Shown: in pieces, positions 1 to 11,315 of the stretch
How positions within the stretch are numbered: the stretch's first letter is position 1
Layout: each line of letters begins with the position of its first letter
DNA from: Chamaecrista fasciculata
Taxonomy: Eukaryota; Streptophyta; Magnoliopsida; Fabales; Fabaceae
Reading direction: 5' to 3'
NCBI GenBank assembly: GCA_003254925.1
Contig: QANZ01017416.1
Coordinates: 256,413-320,412 of the forward strand
Length of the DNA: 64,000 bases
Notes under the pieces: generated by a model
What the model was told of the DNA's origin: nothing
Database searches by the model: none
Seen by the model: the letters and a program-made list of their open reading frames with translations, nothing else
Program-made: the position numbers and the translations under genes

Positions 1-3000
1 ATTGACCCTATAGTTCAAGGGTGGCTAGATGAAGCTGATGGTCTCATTCAACAAGACACTAAATCAAAGAAGAAATGGTTCTTTGGTTTGTGCCTTAATT
101 GCTTTTGGCAAAATCGACGAAGCAAGGAGTTGCAAGGGAAGACACAAGTGATTAAAGATCTAATCACAAAGGGCAGTAACTTCTCGAGAGTTGCACGTGC
201 AGCTGAATCTTTAGGCATAGAACTCTATTCTTCACCAAATTTTATGCGTTTTGAGAGTAGAAAATTGAAATTTGAACAGCTCAAGGAGGCACTTAAAGAT
301 GTGAACAATCGCATGATTGGATTGCAGGGGATGGGAGGGACAGGGAAAACAACTATGGCAATACAAGTCGGGAAAGAGCTCCAACAATTGAATGTGTTTG
401 ATAAAGTCATCTTCACAGTTGTGTCCAATGCTGATCAACCTGCAAATGTAATCAAGATTCGTGGTGACATTGCACGACAAATGAAGTTCGAATTAAAAGG
501 AGAAGAATCAAACCATGCATATCAGTTGCTGAATAGAATAACTACAGGTGAAGAGAAGATACTTATAGTTCTTGATGATGTTTGGGAAAAGGAGATCAAC
601 CTTCATGCCATTGGGATCCCAATTGGTCAGCATGGAAAGGGTCGTTGTAGTGTTTTGATAACCACACGTAATCTGAGAATTTGCAGAGAAATGGAATGTC
701 AAAAGGCGATTCAATTGGAGACAATATCTGGAAAAGATGCACTCAATCTTTTCCTATTTCATTCGGGTAAAAGTGGTGATGATGATTCTTCCAACAAAGA
801 TTTTAAGGATGTAGCCTTAGGTATTGTTAACGAGTGTGGGAGATTGCCTGTTGCCATTGTACCACTTGCAAAAGCCTTAAATTCCGAGCTTCTAGATCTA
901 CAATATTGGAAGGACACTTTAATAAGGTTGCAAAATTTTGACCCAATGTCCCATGATGTCCATGAGGATTTGATTAAGCCTTATAATTCTTTGAGCTTGA
1001 GCTATCATAATCTAAAGGATTCAAAAGCTCAAAAGCTCTTCCTCTTGTGCTCTTTATTCCCAGAAGACTTTGAAATCCCTGTAGAACTTTTAACCAGAAT
1101 TGCTATTAGCATGGGGCTTTGTGTAGAAGCTGACAAATACTATATAGCAAGAAGCCAGGTGTCTCATGTTCAACGTAAACTTTTAGATTCTTGTTTATTG
1201 TCGAAAGTTGCAACTGAACCTGATGAGTTGGAATTTTCCGAGTTTTTGTCCAAGGCTGTGAACAAATGTGTAAAAATGCATGACTTGATTCGTGAAGTGG
1301 CCTTATCGATAGCAAAAGAAGAGATCCAAGTGGTCATGGATTCTAAATCAACTTTAAAAGAGAATATACAATGGTCATCCTGGAACATTGATGGCTTCCC
1401 TGATCGTTTTGATGGTCGTAAACTTGAGTTTTTGTTACTAATGATAAAGACAGAGGAGGACTCAATACAAGTACTTGATGGATTATTTGAAGGAGCCAAG
1501 AAGCTTAGAGTTTTGCTTTTAACTTGCACCAATCATTCACGAATTCCAGCTCCTTCATTGATGAAATCAACTTTGCCCCTTCAAAATATGCAGACTCTGT
1601 CGTTATCAAATTGGGAGTTGGGAGACATATCTGTTATTGGAATCCTACAAAGCCTTGAAACTCTTGAGTTGATTAATTGTTCAATCGCTGAATTGCCTGG
1701 GGAAGTTGAAAAACTAAAGAAATTGAGATTGCTGGGGTTGAGAGATTGTGAAATTGAGTTCGAAAATCCTTTTAAAGTGATTGAAAGATGCGCACTACTA
1801 GAAGAGCTATATTATGTCCAAAATGAAGATATATTGCGGTCTACAAATGAACTTGAATACATAGAACTACCTACATTGGAAAGGTGTCATATAGTTACCG
1901 AGATAGATACATTTATGGAGGTGGATGATTCAATTTCGAGATGGTTCCAACCAGGATATTTAAGTAAAATTTTCTCTAGGAAAACATTTGAATCCTTGAC
2001 AGCAAGAGCAGAGATTCTCGTGTTAAGATGCTATGATGAAGACATTCAGTTGAAAGTGAAAGAATTATTCAAGGGTAAGCTAAACCTGGGTTGGCTTAAG
2101 TCCCTAAAACTAGAAAATTGTTCAATGACATCACTTTTTGAGCCATCCACGACTCAGAGTCTACAGCAGCTTGAATTGTTGGAGATTTGCAAGTGTCATC
2201 AGCTGGAATGCATAATAAGGGTACCAGGAGAGGACATAGCTGACTATCACCAAAGGAACCATGGCTCTGTATTCCAAAAATTGAAGTTCCTCTACATTAA
2301 AAATTGTAACAAATTACGATTTGTATTGCCAATTTGGTTTGTTGAAGACCTTGGGCAACTGGAAGGTGTGAGAATCGTTTCTTGCATGAAGCTGGAATAC
2401 ATATTTGACAAATACCCATATGAGAGGGGTTTGTATCGTATTCGAAGTGAAGTCATACTCCCTTCACTCGAAGTAATGGAGGTTTCTGAAATGCCAGATT
2501 TCATCGACATATTTCCTACAGAATGTTATCATACAGAGTCTTCCATTATGCAAAACTCGTCTCCATCAAGCATCTGCTGTTCTAAGTTATCTGAATTGAA
2601 GCTTTCTAAAATGAATGTGAGAGGCTTAAGCTATGGTCTTTTGTTTTATGGCTTTTTCAAGGTGCTGGAGATACTAGAGTTAAAGGAGTGTTTAAAAATG
2701 GAAAGCACATTATTCAAGGATGAACTACACCTGGATATGCTTAAGTCCATAAAATTAGAAAGTTGTTCAATGACATCTCTTTTCACACCATCCACAGCTC
2801 AAAGTCTGAAGCAGCTTGAAGCATTGGAGATATGCGAATGTCATCAGCTGGAATACTTAATAACGGGACCAGGAGAGGACATAGCTGACTATCATGATCA
2901 TCAAAGGGGTCATGGCTCATTGTTCCCACAATTGAAAATTCTCCAGGTTGAAAGTTGTGAAAGTCTACGATTTATATTGCCAATTCATTTTGTTGAAGAA

Positions 3001-5765
3001 CTCAGGCGACTAGAAGGTATTAGAATTGTTAATTGCATGAAGCTGGAATACGTATTTGACANTTATTATATTTTTCCATTTAATGAGCCTGGCCTCCTTC
3101 ACTATAAAAATAATACTGCCATACTGACTCCTTAAATATATCTTTTTGACCTGTTCATTTTTAGCCAGTTTCAAGAAATTGTACCAAACTATACTTTCAT
3201 TGTTTGAATTTATTGAAGAGGAACTCATCTGATTTGTAACTTTAATTTGTAGGTTTTTCAGCCAGAGGTTTACAATTACAATACAACTGGATGTCTTTTG
3301 AAGCCACCTATTGACCCACGCAACATAAGAGAGATAAAAATCATAAATTGCTCCAAATTAAAAATAACATCCTTGTTCACAGTATCCTTTGCCTCATCAA
3401 TGCATAAATTGGAAAAGTTAGAAGTGGGCAGGTTGGATGAACTGGAAAAAGTATTAACAGACGATACAGATGGTCAGTGGAACTATAGACCTATCTTTCG
3501 AAACTTGAGAAAGATAAAAATCTCATGGTGTCCCGCCCTCGAATGCTTGTTCACACTATCCATGGCCTCCTCCTCAATGACATTGTTGGAAAAATTACAA
3601 GTGATGGAGTGCCATAGTCTGAAACAGATATTAAAAGATGAGACAGATGATCAGCATCACAAAACCTACAGCTCTATCTTTCCAAACTTGCAGGAGGTCT
3701 TGGTCCGCAACTGTGGCAATCTGGAATCTTTATTTCCAGCTCGTCATTTTAAATCTCTTGATGAGTTGACTTCTTTGAAAATATCCGGTGCTGATAAGTT
3801 GATATATGTGCTTGGAAAATGCTCTTGCGATCGTTCTTCAACTCAAAACGTTGGGATTTCCAGTCATGCTGGCCAAGAAAACTCTGAAAGCGATTTAAAT
3901 AAGGTTAGTACTTCTTGTACCAAGTCCAAAAGACCAAAACTGTTTTCCCATGCCATTATATTGTCGCTTGAAATTATTTTTTGTAAGATTTATTTATTCC
4001 AAATACTTGGTGGAAATTCAGTAAATACCCAACTATTTTTTTTTTCTCTGTCTGAAGATTTGTGAAGGGTATTTATGACTTCAACTCATTTTTCATATTT
4101 TGTTATACTCGTTATTGTTTAGAGTAACCAAGAAGAAGATGAAGAAGAAAAGTACTTGGCAATGCTAGAACAGAACAGAATTTCACCAACTGAGGTATTT
4201 TCGTTACCCTTCAAGACTGCTGACTTAAGAAATCAACGAATAGTCAGTTCCTCTGTATGATTGTCGTTCTTTTTAATTAGCATAGAATAAGCAAATGATA
4301 AATGACAAACGCATGATGGGGCCTTTCGGATATTCATATTCTTGTAGGAAAAGATGGTTAGAAGAGAAGCGGGTAATGAAACAATAGCGGCATCAGCAGC
4401 AGAAGTAAGACCTGATATGGATTCTTATGATTCACAAAATGTTATAATCTTCATAAGAATGTATTCTAATGCTTTGGTGTCATGGACATATCCAACTTAC
4501 TTATATTTCATCATCTGTTGTGCAGGATATTGACATTAGTGTTGGAGAAGGTCCTCCATTAAAGAAAGAATACAAAGATATTTCATCACCTCAGTTAAAA
4601 CCAGAGACCTCGGATCCAGGCCCATCAATTTCTACCAAGGTAGGTTTTTTGCATTCATTTTCCCTTTAAACATATCTCGTGTTGCTTATTTAATTTGTTA
4701 CATGGAGTAGGAGGTCCATGAAAAGGAATCGGATGATCAAGAAGCACTCGAAGTTAGCACAAGCCCCAGTGAAGATCCTGGAAGAATTGATAAACAAATG
4801 GACAAGACTCAAAAAGTACAAGAATGAATTTAAATTAATACATGGGGATATTTATCAATGAATTTAAATTCTATGGCAACTCATGGGAGGTTTTGCGTAT
4901 TCATGTTTATGTAGGAAGGGCAAGTCAGAAAAAAAGTTGAGGATGAAATGGTCATAATGGAAGAAGCAACAATAGAGGCAAGAATGGATAAGCATTCTTA
5001 TTATTCACAAGATGTTCATATTCAACACAAGATTGTATTTTATTGGTTTAATTAGTATCATAGAAAGGTCTAACTACAAAGATTCATTGTTTTGCAGAAA
5101 AATGAAGTAAGTGCAAGAGAAGTTCCTTTATTAGAGAAAGATCAAAAAGCAACCTCATCAATAATTCATTTAGAACCAGTGATCTCGCATTCAGGCCCAT
5201 TAACCTCTACCAAGGTAGTTTTGTTACATTCATTTTAGCTTTGAATATTCATATATATCTTGTACCTTATTCATTACTTGGCTTAGGAGTTCCGCGAAAA
5301 AGAATCCATGGGTGATAGAGAAGTACTTTCTGATAATACACAAGAAGTTGAAGAACCTAGTGACGAACATTTTTCTAAAGCAAGACCAAACAAAACTGCT
5401 TTAGCAATCCCCCCAATGTTTGTTGAAATGAAGGATTCAGCATCCAATGCAGTAGTAACTTCGTCAGAAGGACTCCTCCCCACTGGTAAACAAGTTTTGC
5501 TATGATCCCTTTATAGCCTTTTCTTTCCATTGATGTTGGCAACATTGATACTTTTACTGATTGCTTTTTATATTAATTTTCTAATTTATTGGTTTTAGAT
5601 CTCTTGAATGAAATTGATGGCACTAAGAGGTATTTGAGTGAGGCTAAACAAAAGGAAGAAAAACTGAAGGAGCATATCTCAAGGTTGCAGGTTGAATTGA
5701 ACAATAATGAGATAGAAATCAAAAATTGTGAGATTAAATTGAAATCTCTTAAAGAGAGAGAATAA
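1..5765 (+). CDS. CC-NB-ARC-LRR immune receptor (RPS2/At4g27190-like), left-truncated by the window and damaged
   Basis: The frame is open from base 1 and starts in the end of the CC region, so the start codon lies outside the window. Visible NB-ARC motifs are the P-loop GMGGTGKTT (codons from 328), kinase-2 LIVLDDVW (about 565-588), RNBS-B LITTR, the GLPLA-type motif GRLPVAI, RNBS-D CSLFPEDFEI and an intact MHD (1276-1284). LRRs follow to about 3060 and include a tandem pair of about 216 codons (2068-2715 and 2716-3060). The large exon reads to a stop at 3133-3135 without an obvious donor; a possible phase-0 donor is GTATTT at 3052. Later exons by GT-AG and frame: 3253-3903, 4123-4194, 4348-4440, 4526-4639, 4711-4815, 4915-5013, 5098-5214, 5287-5485, 5599-5765. 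Proteins of this family sense pathogen effectors in the cytosol. The gene has lost its normal exon-1 end and has a frameshifted tail, so it may be a pseudogene. Confidence 0.85.
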
Positions 5766-5955
5766 GAGTTTTGGGGACACCATGGAGTTCATGATGGAGC
5801 TTAAGGATGTGAAGAAAGAGAGGTCTGAGATTGAGGAAGATCAAATAAAAGCAAGGCATGAATTAGAGAAGTCAGGCGCCGAATGGTCTTCCTGTATAGC
5901 TGATTTGAAGAAAAGCATCACAATGTTAGGAATTTATCTCAAGCGCAAGATTTAA
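3253..5955 (+). other. Modular C-terminal tail exons of the first NLR, with a duplicated exon triplet
   Basis: After one more LRR exon (3253-3903) and a short acidic exon (4123-4194) the gene has six small exons that read as two copies of a three-exon unit. The first unit is 4348-4440, 4526-4639 and 4711-4815; the second is 4915-5013, 5098-5214 and 5287-5485. The middle exons share a motif of the type SVGEGP...SSP-L and end in GPSISTK or GPLTSTK. The third exons start EVHEKES or EFREKES. The donors of the two first exons (GTTATA, GTTCAT) are weak. The last exon (5599 onward) is a short form of the coiled-coil exon of the second NLR. Its frame meets TAA at 5763, yet homology continues in another frame to a stop at 5953-5955, which points to loss of one GA from a GA run. 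An AATAAA lies at 5999-6004. Confidence 0.7.
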
Positions 5956-6289
5956 GTGTTTAAATTTGTGTCATGTTTATGAAATATGGTTGAATTAAAA
6001 TAAAATTGTGTTAGACATTTTCAGCATCTGTTGTACACTTGTACTGGCTTGGTCTGTATGTACAACTTCAATATGTTTGGATACTTTCCTACAATGTTTG
6101 AATGGTGAATAATGCAGAATTTGAGAAGTTGCATTACATATATAGTACCAGAAGAGTGCTGCTTTTTATCGCTATATCTTTTTATGTCAAAATCGTATTT
6201 TCCTCCTAATAAAAGTAGACTTTTTATCTTTTCTAAGTTCAAACGTTTCATTTATGAATGCTAACTTTTTATGTCATCCAAGTTTTACT

Positions 6290-6500
6290 TGGAGAAGCAT
6301 GCATGTTGTTAAGTGGATTCTGGAAGAAGGGTTGGTCTGGAAGGTTGAAAATGAGTTTAACATTGAGATTTGGAGCCTTGAATTATCTCCATGGCAGTTC
6401 AACTTGAGTTTGAGCAAGTGATTGTGGAGACTGATTGTCAGTTAGTGGTCAGAGCTTATAGGTCCAAAGTGGAGATATCTACTTTACATTATTTTTCTAA
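6290..6500 (+). mobile_element. LINE-derived fragment (end of reverse transcriptase region and RNase H piece)
   Basis: The + strand contains the remains of a zf-RVT-like stretch (LVWKVENE..IEIW, about 6330-6375) and then an RNase H-like piece (FEQVIVETDCQLVV, about 6406-6450), in the order found near the 3' end of plant non-LTR retrotransposons. The pieces are short and interrupted, and no poly(A) tail or target duplication was found. A host RNase H-like pseudogene is an alternative source. Confidence 0.45.
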
Positions 6501-6504
6501 CTTC

Positions 6505-6827
6505 CTCACTACATGTTTATCCTTATATGAACTGATTTCACTTTGGTACTTTGTTCTTTCAAAAGTGATATTTTGGTACCATGTTCTTTGCACCGTTAAC
6601 ATTTTAGTACCCTGTTCTTTCAAAAGTGACATTTTGGTACCATATTCTTTACACCGTTAACACTTTGGTATCCTAACAAAGATAAAATAGGGTAACAAAT
6701 TGTGAAAGAACATGGTACCAAAGTGTTAACGGTGCAAAGAACATGATACCAAAATATTAACGGTGCAAAGAAAAAGATACCAAAGTGTCACTTTTGAAAA
6801 AATAGGGTACCAAAATATAATTTACCC
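6505..6827. mobile_element. Long-TIR MITE of the 'TTTGGTACC' type just upstream of PCH1
   Basis: The left half carries repeated TTTGGTACC / GTTCTTTCAAAAGTG / GCACCGTTAAC blocks and the right half carries their reverse complements (GGTACCAAAGTG, GTTAACGGTGCAAAGAAC), so the whole stretch can fold back on itself. It is closely related to the element at 47767-48065. The right end (…TTTACCC at 6827) is clear; the left end is approximate. It sits about 140 bp before the PCH1 start codon and so lies in its promoter or leader. Confidence 0.6.
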
Positions 6828-6969
6828 TTTAATATTTTTTTATGGTGACGGTGTGCACCCGAAAAAAATATTTCATGGTGTAGCTAATGGACTTTCTAGA
6901 TATACAATATACATAGATATAACATTTGAGAGTTGTAGAAACAGAGTCAAATCCTTCCTCCAAATTCCA

Positions 6970-9235
6970 ATGGATTTGACGTTGTGTCTCTCAACGACGC
7001 AAATGGCGTTTTCATCTTCCACACACTTTCATCGCAGCCTCATATGCCTTCCTTACAGAACTTACGCCATTCCTAAATCCGCGAGTTTCTCTGCGCTATC
7101 CCCCGCAAAACGATGTCGTTTCCGCTGCGTTTCTGCTTCTGGAGATGCCGATGAGCTTTCGGCAATCTCATCGGATGTCGTTGTTCTCCGTGTTGAGGTA
7201 TGCGAAATTCTAAATCTTCAATTCTATTTGTTTCTTGTATTTTCATCTCTGACTCTAACTCTGTGTGTTTTAGGGAATGATGTGCGAGGGATGTGCAAAT
7301 AGTGTGAAAAAGCTTCTAGAAAGTCGGGTAAGCTGCTGGAATCTTAAATTTCCTTCGGTTTTGATGTTTCCATTGCATAATTTGGAAGTTTAGTTTAGGG
7401 TGTTCTCTCAAGTTTGCAAAACTAGATGATTGGACATTCACATCATTGAGCATCTATACTGGTTTTAATTTTCATTTTACTATTTGTTTCTAACACTCAG
7501 GCTTTGTGTCATTTTGGAGTTCCGAGTTCGTACATTCCATAAGCTAAGCCCTCTTGTACAGTCCTCACTGACTATGTGATGAAACTGGTTAGATTTTTAG
7601 GGTTAGCACTAAATAAGCCATTAAACCTTGACTAAGAATATGGTTTAGTTGTGAACTCAAGCTTTTGGGCGACTAACCAGTTGCAATATAATTTGTGATA
7701 AATTACAACAAAAGTTAAAATATTATATTCTTAGATTACCTCCAAACCCTCTATTCCAAGAACCTAGAGAGTAGGAAAAAGGCAAAATTTTGGTGAAAGG
7801 GAAATGTTAGCATTCAGTGTTGTATGTATTTCCTCAATATTGTCTTTCAGAACAGAAAGGAAGGATAAAAGGAAAGAAATAATATGTGGTATATTTAACT
7901 AATGACATGTCTTCTTTAAATGCATGCACATATAATTATTTTTGGCTAAAGTGCAATTTTAGTCCCTTATCGTTGGAATAGGTTACAATCCAGTCCTTTT
8001 ATCTTTCTTCTTTTTTTTTTTTTGCGATTTTGGTCATATATCTTTCTTAAAAGTTTTACTCATTGATCACAACTACTGAATATGGTCTTATCCCTCTTAT
8101 TTTAAGTCCGATTACGGTTAGTCTAGAGCCACAAGTTATTCTTGATGAGTCATTTCTTTGTGTAGTTGAAGCCACCACTAAACAAGGTCAAATTGGGCAC
8201 CGAAAGTGGGCCACTCGTTTCATAGTCAAACGAGCAAAGTTGATCATATATCTCACATTTCAAGTTCGATTGCGATGAGTTCGGAGTTACAGGTTACTTT
8301 TCACGAATTCTTTTTTCTGCCTAGTTGAAATCGTCAGCAAATGAGGTCAAATCGAGTACGAAAGTGATTTTTTATAATTTTTTCACTTTTTGTTTTCAGA
8401 AGCACTTTTAGGCCCAATTTCACTTCTTTTGCTGACGGTTCCAACTGAACAGAAAAATGACTCGTCAAGAGTACTTCATAGCTCCAAATTCTTTGCAATC
8501 AGGCTTGAAATTGAAATGAGAGAGATATAACCAACTTCGCTTTTTTACTGTGAAACTTTTGGAATTCAATTTGACCTTATTTGTTAATGGCACCAATAGG
8601 ACAAAGAAAGAACACGTCAAGAATAACTCGTGGCTTTGAACTCGTCGTAATCAGACTTAAAACAAGAGAGATATAACATACATTCAATTATTGGAATTAA
8701 TGAGTGAAACTTTTGGGAAAGATATAGGACCACAACTGCAAAAAAAAAAAAAAGATAAAGATAAAGGGCTAAATTGTAACTTATTCAAAAGATAAGAGAC
8801 TAAAATTGCACTTTGGCCATTATTTTTTCTACAATCCGAGTCTAAGCATTTTTCTTGTTATATTAATGGGCAGCCTCAAGTGTCATCTGCTAGTGTAAAT
8901 TTGACAGCAGAGACAGCAACAGTTTGGCCTGTATCTGAAGCAAAAACTGGATCAAATTGGCATAAGCAATTAGGAGGTTCACTCGCAGAGCATTTAACTA
9001 CATGTGGTTTTAAGTCTAGCCTTGGAGGTAAATTCTCAAGATGACTCACATCTTTATCTTGTCATTCATTTCTTTACAATTTCCATCTTTTCTATTACGA
9101 TTATTTTCAAGCTTAAGATATGTTTGTTTAGTCATTATTACTTGAACAAGAATAGATGTTACCATATATTTCTGGTTCACTTGGTTCATATGAAGCATGG
9201 TGGGATAAATTGCAGATCAGAAAGATAGCAACTGA
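6970..9235 (+). CDS. PCH1: Plastid copper chaperone, stand-alone HMA-domain protein (PCH1-like, related to the PAA1/HMA6 N-terminus)
   Basis: Four exons join in frame: 6970-7197, 7274-7327, 8874-9027, 9216-9235, giving about 151 residues. An in-frame ATG at 7003 is an alternative start. The first about 60 residues are rich in Ser, Thr and Arg with almost no acidic residues, as in a chloroplast transit peptide. Exon 2 encodes the metal loop GMMCEGCANSV (CxxC). Exon 3 (PQVSSASVNL, ATVWPVSEAK, HLTTCGF) matches the HMA domain of the chloroplast Cu-ATPase PAA1/HMA6. No P-type ATPase exons follow; the frame stops seven residues later. In many plants PCH1 is a separate gene, whereas in Arabidopsis it is a splice form of PAA1. 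It should carry Cu(I) in plastids and pass it to PAA1. Intron 2 holds an 875-bp transposon. A truncated PAA1 copy is the alternative. Confidence 0.8.
7944..8818. mobile_element. Mutator-type long-TIR element in PCH1 intron 2, with 9-bp target duplication
   Basis: The left end GGCTAAAGTGCAATTTTAG is matched by the inverted right end CTAAAATTGCACTTTGGCC. The element is flanked by ATTATTTTT at 7935-7943 and again at 8819-8827, a 9-bp target site duplication as made by Mutator-like transposases. It is 875 bp long with extended internal symmetry and no transposase ORF, so it is non-autonomous. Internal segments resemble the element at 42758-43567. Confidence 0.85.
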
Positions 9236-10139
9236 TGGAGTTCTATCACCACATAAAAGCAATAGAGTGGTTCATCGTTATCTGGTGTCAATCCTTAGCC
9301 CTCAAATCACATTACTCTCTTGGTTTTTATCATGATGCCTTTATATGATTAAATGTTTTCGAAATCTTATATCCACCACTTAGATATATATAGGATGGAT
9401 TGAAAAACTGTCATTGAGATTATAATTTCTTCATTCACTGAGTGAGTCTCTGCAGCTACTCGTGGTGGATTTGGATGAAGAACCACTGTGCTCGTGTGGC
9501 CACCCTGTGTTTTGATATTCAATCCATCGGCCTTCTAAAAGACTTTCTAATGGTTGTGAATTGTGCGATAGATAGGGTTATAGATTTTCTAATTGTAAAA
9601 AATATTATCACATTTATCTTTTCATTTTATTTTTGTCAGGAATGGACAACATTTAGCACGAGTGTTAGTCCTTATTCTCATATAACTTACTTAAATACAC
9701 ACTTACATCACAAAAATGTCCTGCATGGAACCACCATAAGGGCATGCCCACACGCTTTGCATTACTTCACTCTCTTTTTCATTATCTTAGATCCAATCAT
9801 ACTCCTACAATCCTAAAGGACAAAATTTTCTTTGGTCCAAAAGATCATTACAAAAACACTAGAGAAACCCAAACAAACAAATTGAAACAGATAGAAACCC
9901 AAAAGCAAAATGAAAAAAGAGAACAAAAGAAACATAAAACCAGAAATGGGCTAGATCATTAAATGGAAGTGGTGTTGAAAACCTGAATAGGTTGCAACTA
10001 GCTAGAGGCTTCCATTCAAGGCAATTTGATTGTTGAAGGTGCTTGGCAATAAATCTCCCGATAATTATTGGTTGCTTTTCTATTTTTTTTTCCCCGACAC
10101 CTTGAACTTTTTCTTTTGAAAATAAAAGATGTTGTCGGC
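9236..10139. other. Intergenic, 3' region of PCH1; nothing recognised
   Basis: AT-rich sequence with the likely 3' UTR of the copper chaperone gene. Open frames at 9442-9816 and 9744-9962 have no recognisable domain and look like chance frames. Confidence 0.5.
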
Positions 10140-11230
10140 CATTCTGCTTTAATCAAATTGTGAAAGATTTGTTTGCTTTGCTGAGTCATGCCCAAATAAT
10201 TGAGATTCTGATGAGGTACCTTGCTCGTAGAAATTTACAAAGTAATTCTTGTCGTCTTCTGAATCTGCTTCTGAATGGGCCTCTTTATTCTGGACTTGAT
10301 CAGTAGATTGGGCTTTGAGTGGAGAAGGAGAAATGGAAGCCCAAACTTGTTCTAATTCTTCTTCTGAACTAACACTTGCAAGTTGGGCCATTTTCTGAGA
10401 CTTTTTTAACAAGAAACTGGACTGGTCTGGATTAGAAGAGGTGGTGGCATGGTCTGCTGTTGATGACTTGACATAAAATGAAGATTGATTTTTCTGAACC
10501 CAACGAGATAAACTAAGTGGGGAAAGGATTTCAGGGTCGAATTTATTTCACCATTTAATAAATAATGTTCTAGCTAAGGATCTGAGGAAAGGAGAAGGGA
10601 ATTCTGTGATAAAACCATAGTCCCAATGGAGGGTGCAGGTTATACCAAATTTTATAACAAATTGGAGAAGACGGGTTCCTGAGGGATAATTGGTTTTCTG
10701 TCTAAAAAATTCAAAAGCTGAATTGGCAAAAGGAGGAAAGATATCTGGAGTAAGACCGAAATAATAAAACCATCTAACAAACCAGGCTGGAAATTTATCA
10801 ATGGTTTTGCTGAACTAGATAAACCATGAATGTTCTGTTCATGGTCTGAGATAAAGGAAATAATACCAGGCTTCTCTATAATCTTTGTAGGTATATACTG
10901 GAGGAACCATCTGAACTGGAAAGTTCTTAGGGGTTAATATATGATCGTTCCAATCTGCGACAGTAAGAATTCTAATTATTTTGAATTGAGAAAACACAAT
11001 TTGTTCTTCTGTGGGATTAAAAAGTTTTCTGGAACTGTGATCTTTATGAGTAAGTTCTATGGATTGGGTAGCCACAAGGATAGCTTCATACCATTTTCTG
11101 GTCTTGGAGCCTTCTGGAACAAAGTGACATTGTAAAGGGAAAATACTATGGGCAACCTGTCTGGGAGTAATTGTAGGAGGACCATATTCTGACTCTACTG
11201 GTTCTATAGCCACTACTTCATATCTTATGG
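10140..11230 (-). mobile_element. Fossil of a plant virus-like element or retroelement (minus-strand coding remnants)
   Basis: Two minus-strand open stretches (about 10149-10412 and 10839-11213) and the sequence between them have the composition of a once-continuous protein. Recognisable parts are GPPTITPRQVAHSIFPLQC, SKTRKWYEAI and PPVYTYKDYREAW, a type seen in plant retroelement or pararetrovirus-like polyproteins. The family cannot be fixed by eye. It is broken, with a few breaks, and no terminal repeats were found. It lies between the PCH1 gene and an NLR tail relic. Confidence 0.45.
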
Positions 11231-11315
11231 TGTCGATAGAGTATCAAAATTAGCTAGTAGTGATAATGCTTCTAAGAAACTATAGATTAATTTTTGCTTT
11301 GAGATTATGCAACAG

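Noticed and set aside
225-2510. Several minus-strand open frames across the first NLR
   Set aside because: They lie opposite long NLR coding sequence and mirror its motifs; the same shadows recur opposite the second NLR.
9442-9962. Two plus-strand frames after PCH1
   Set aside because: No domain, AT-rich, overlapping in different frames; most likely 3' UTR or spacer.
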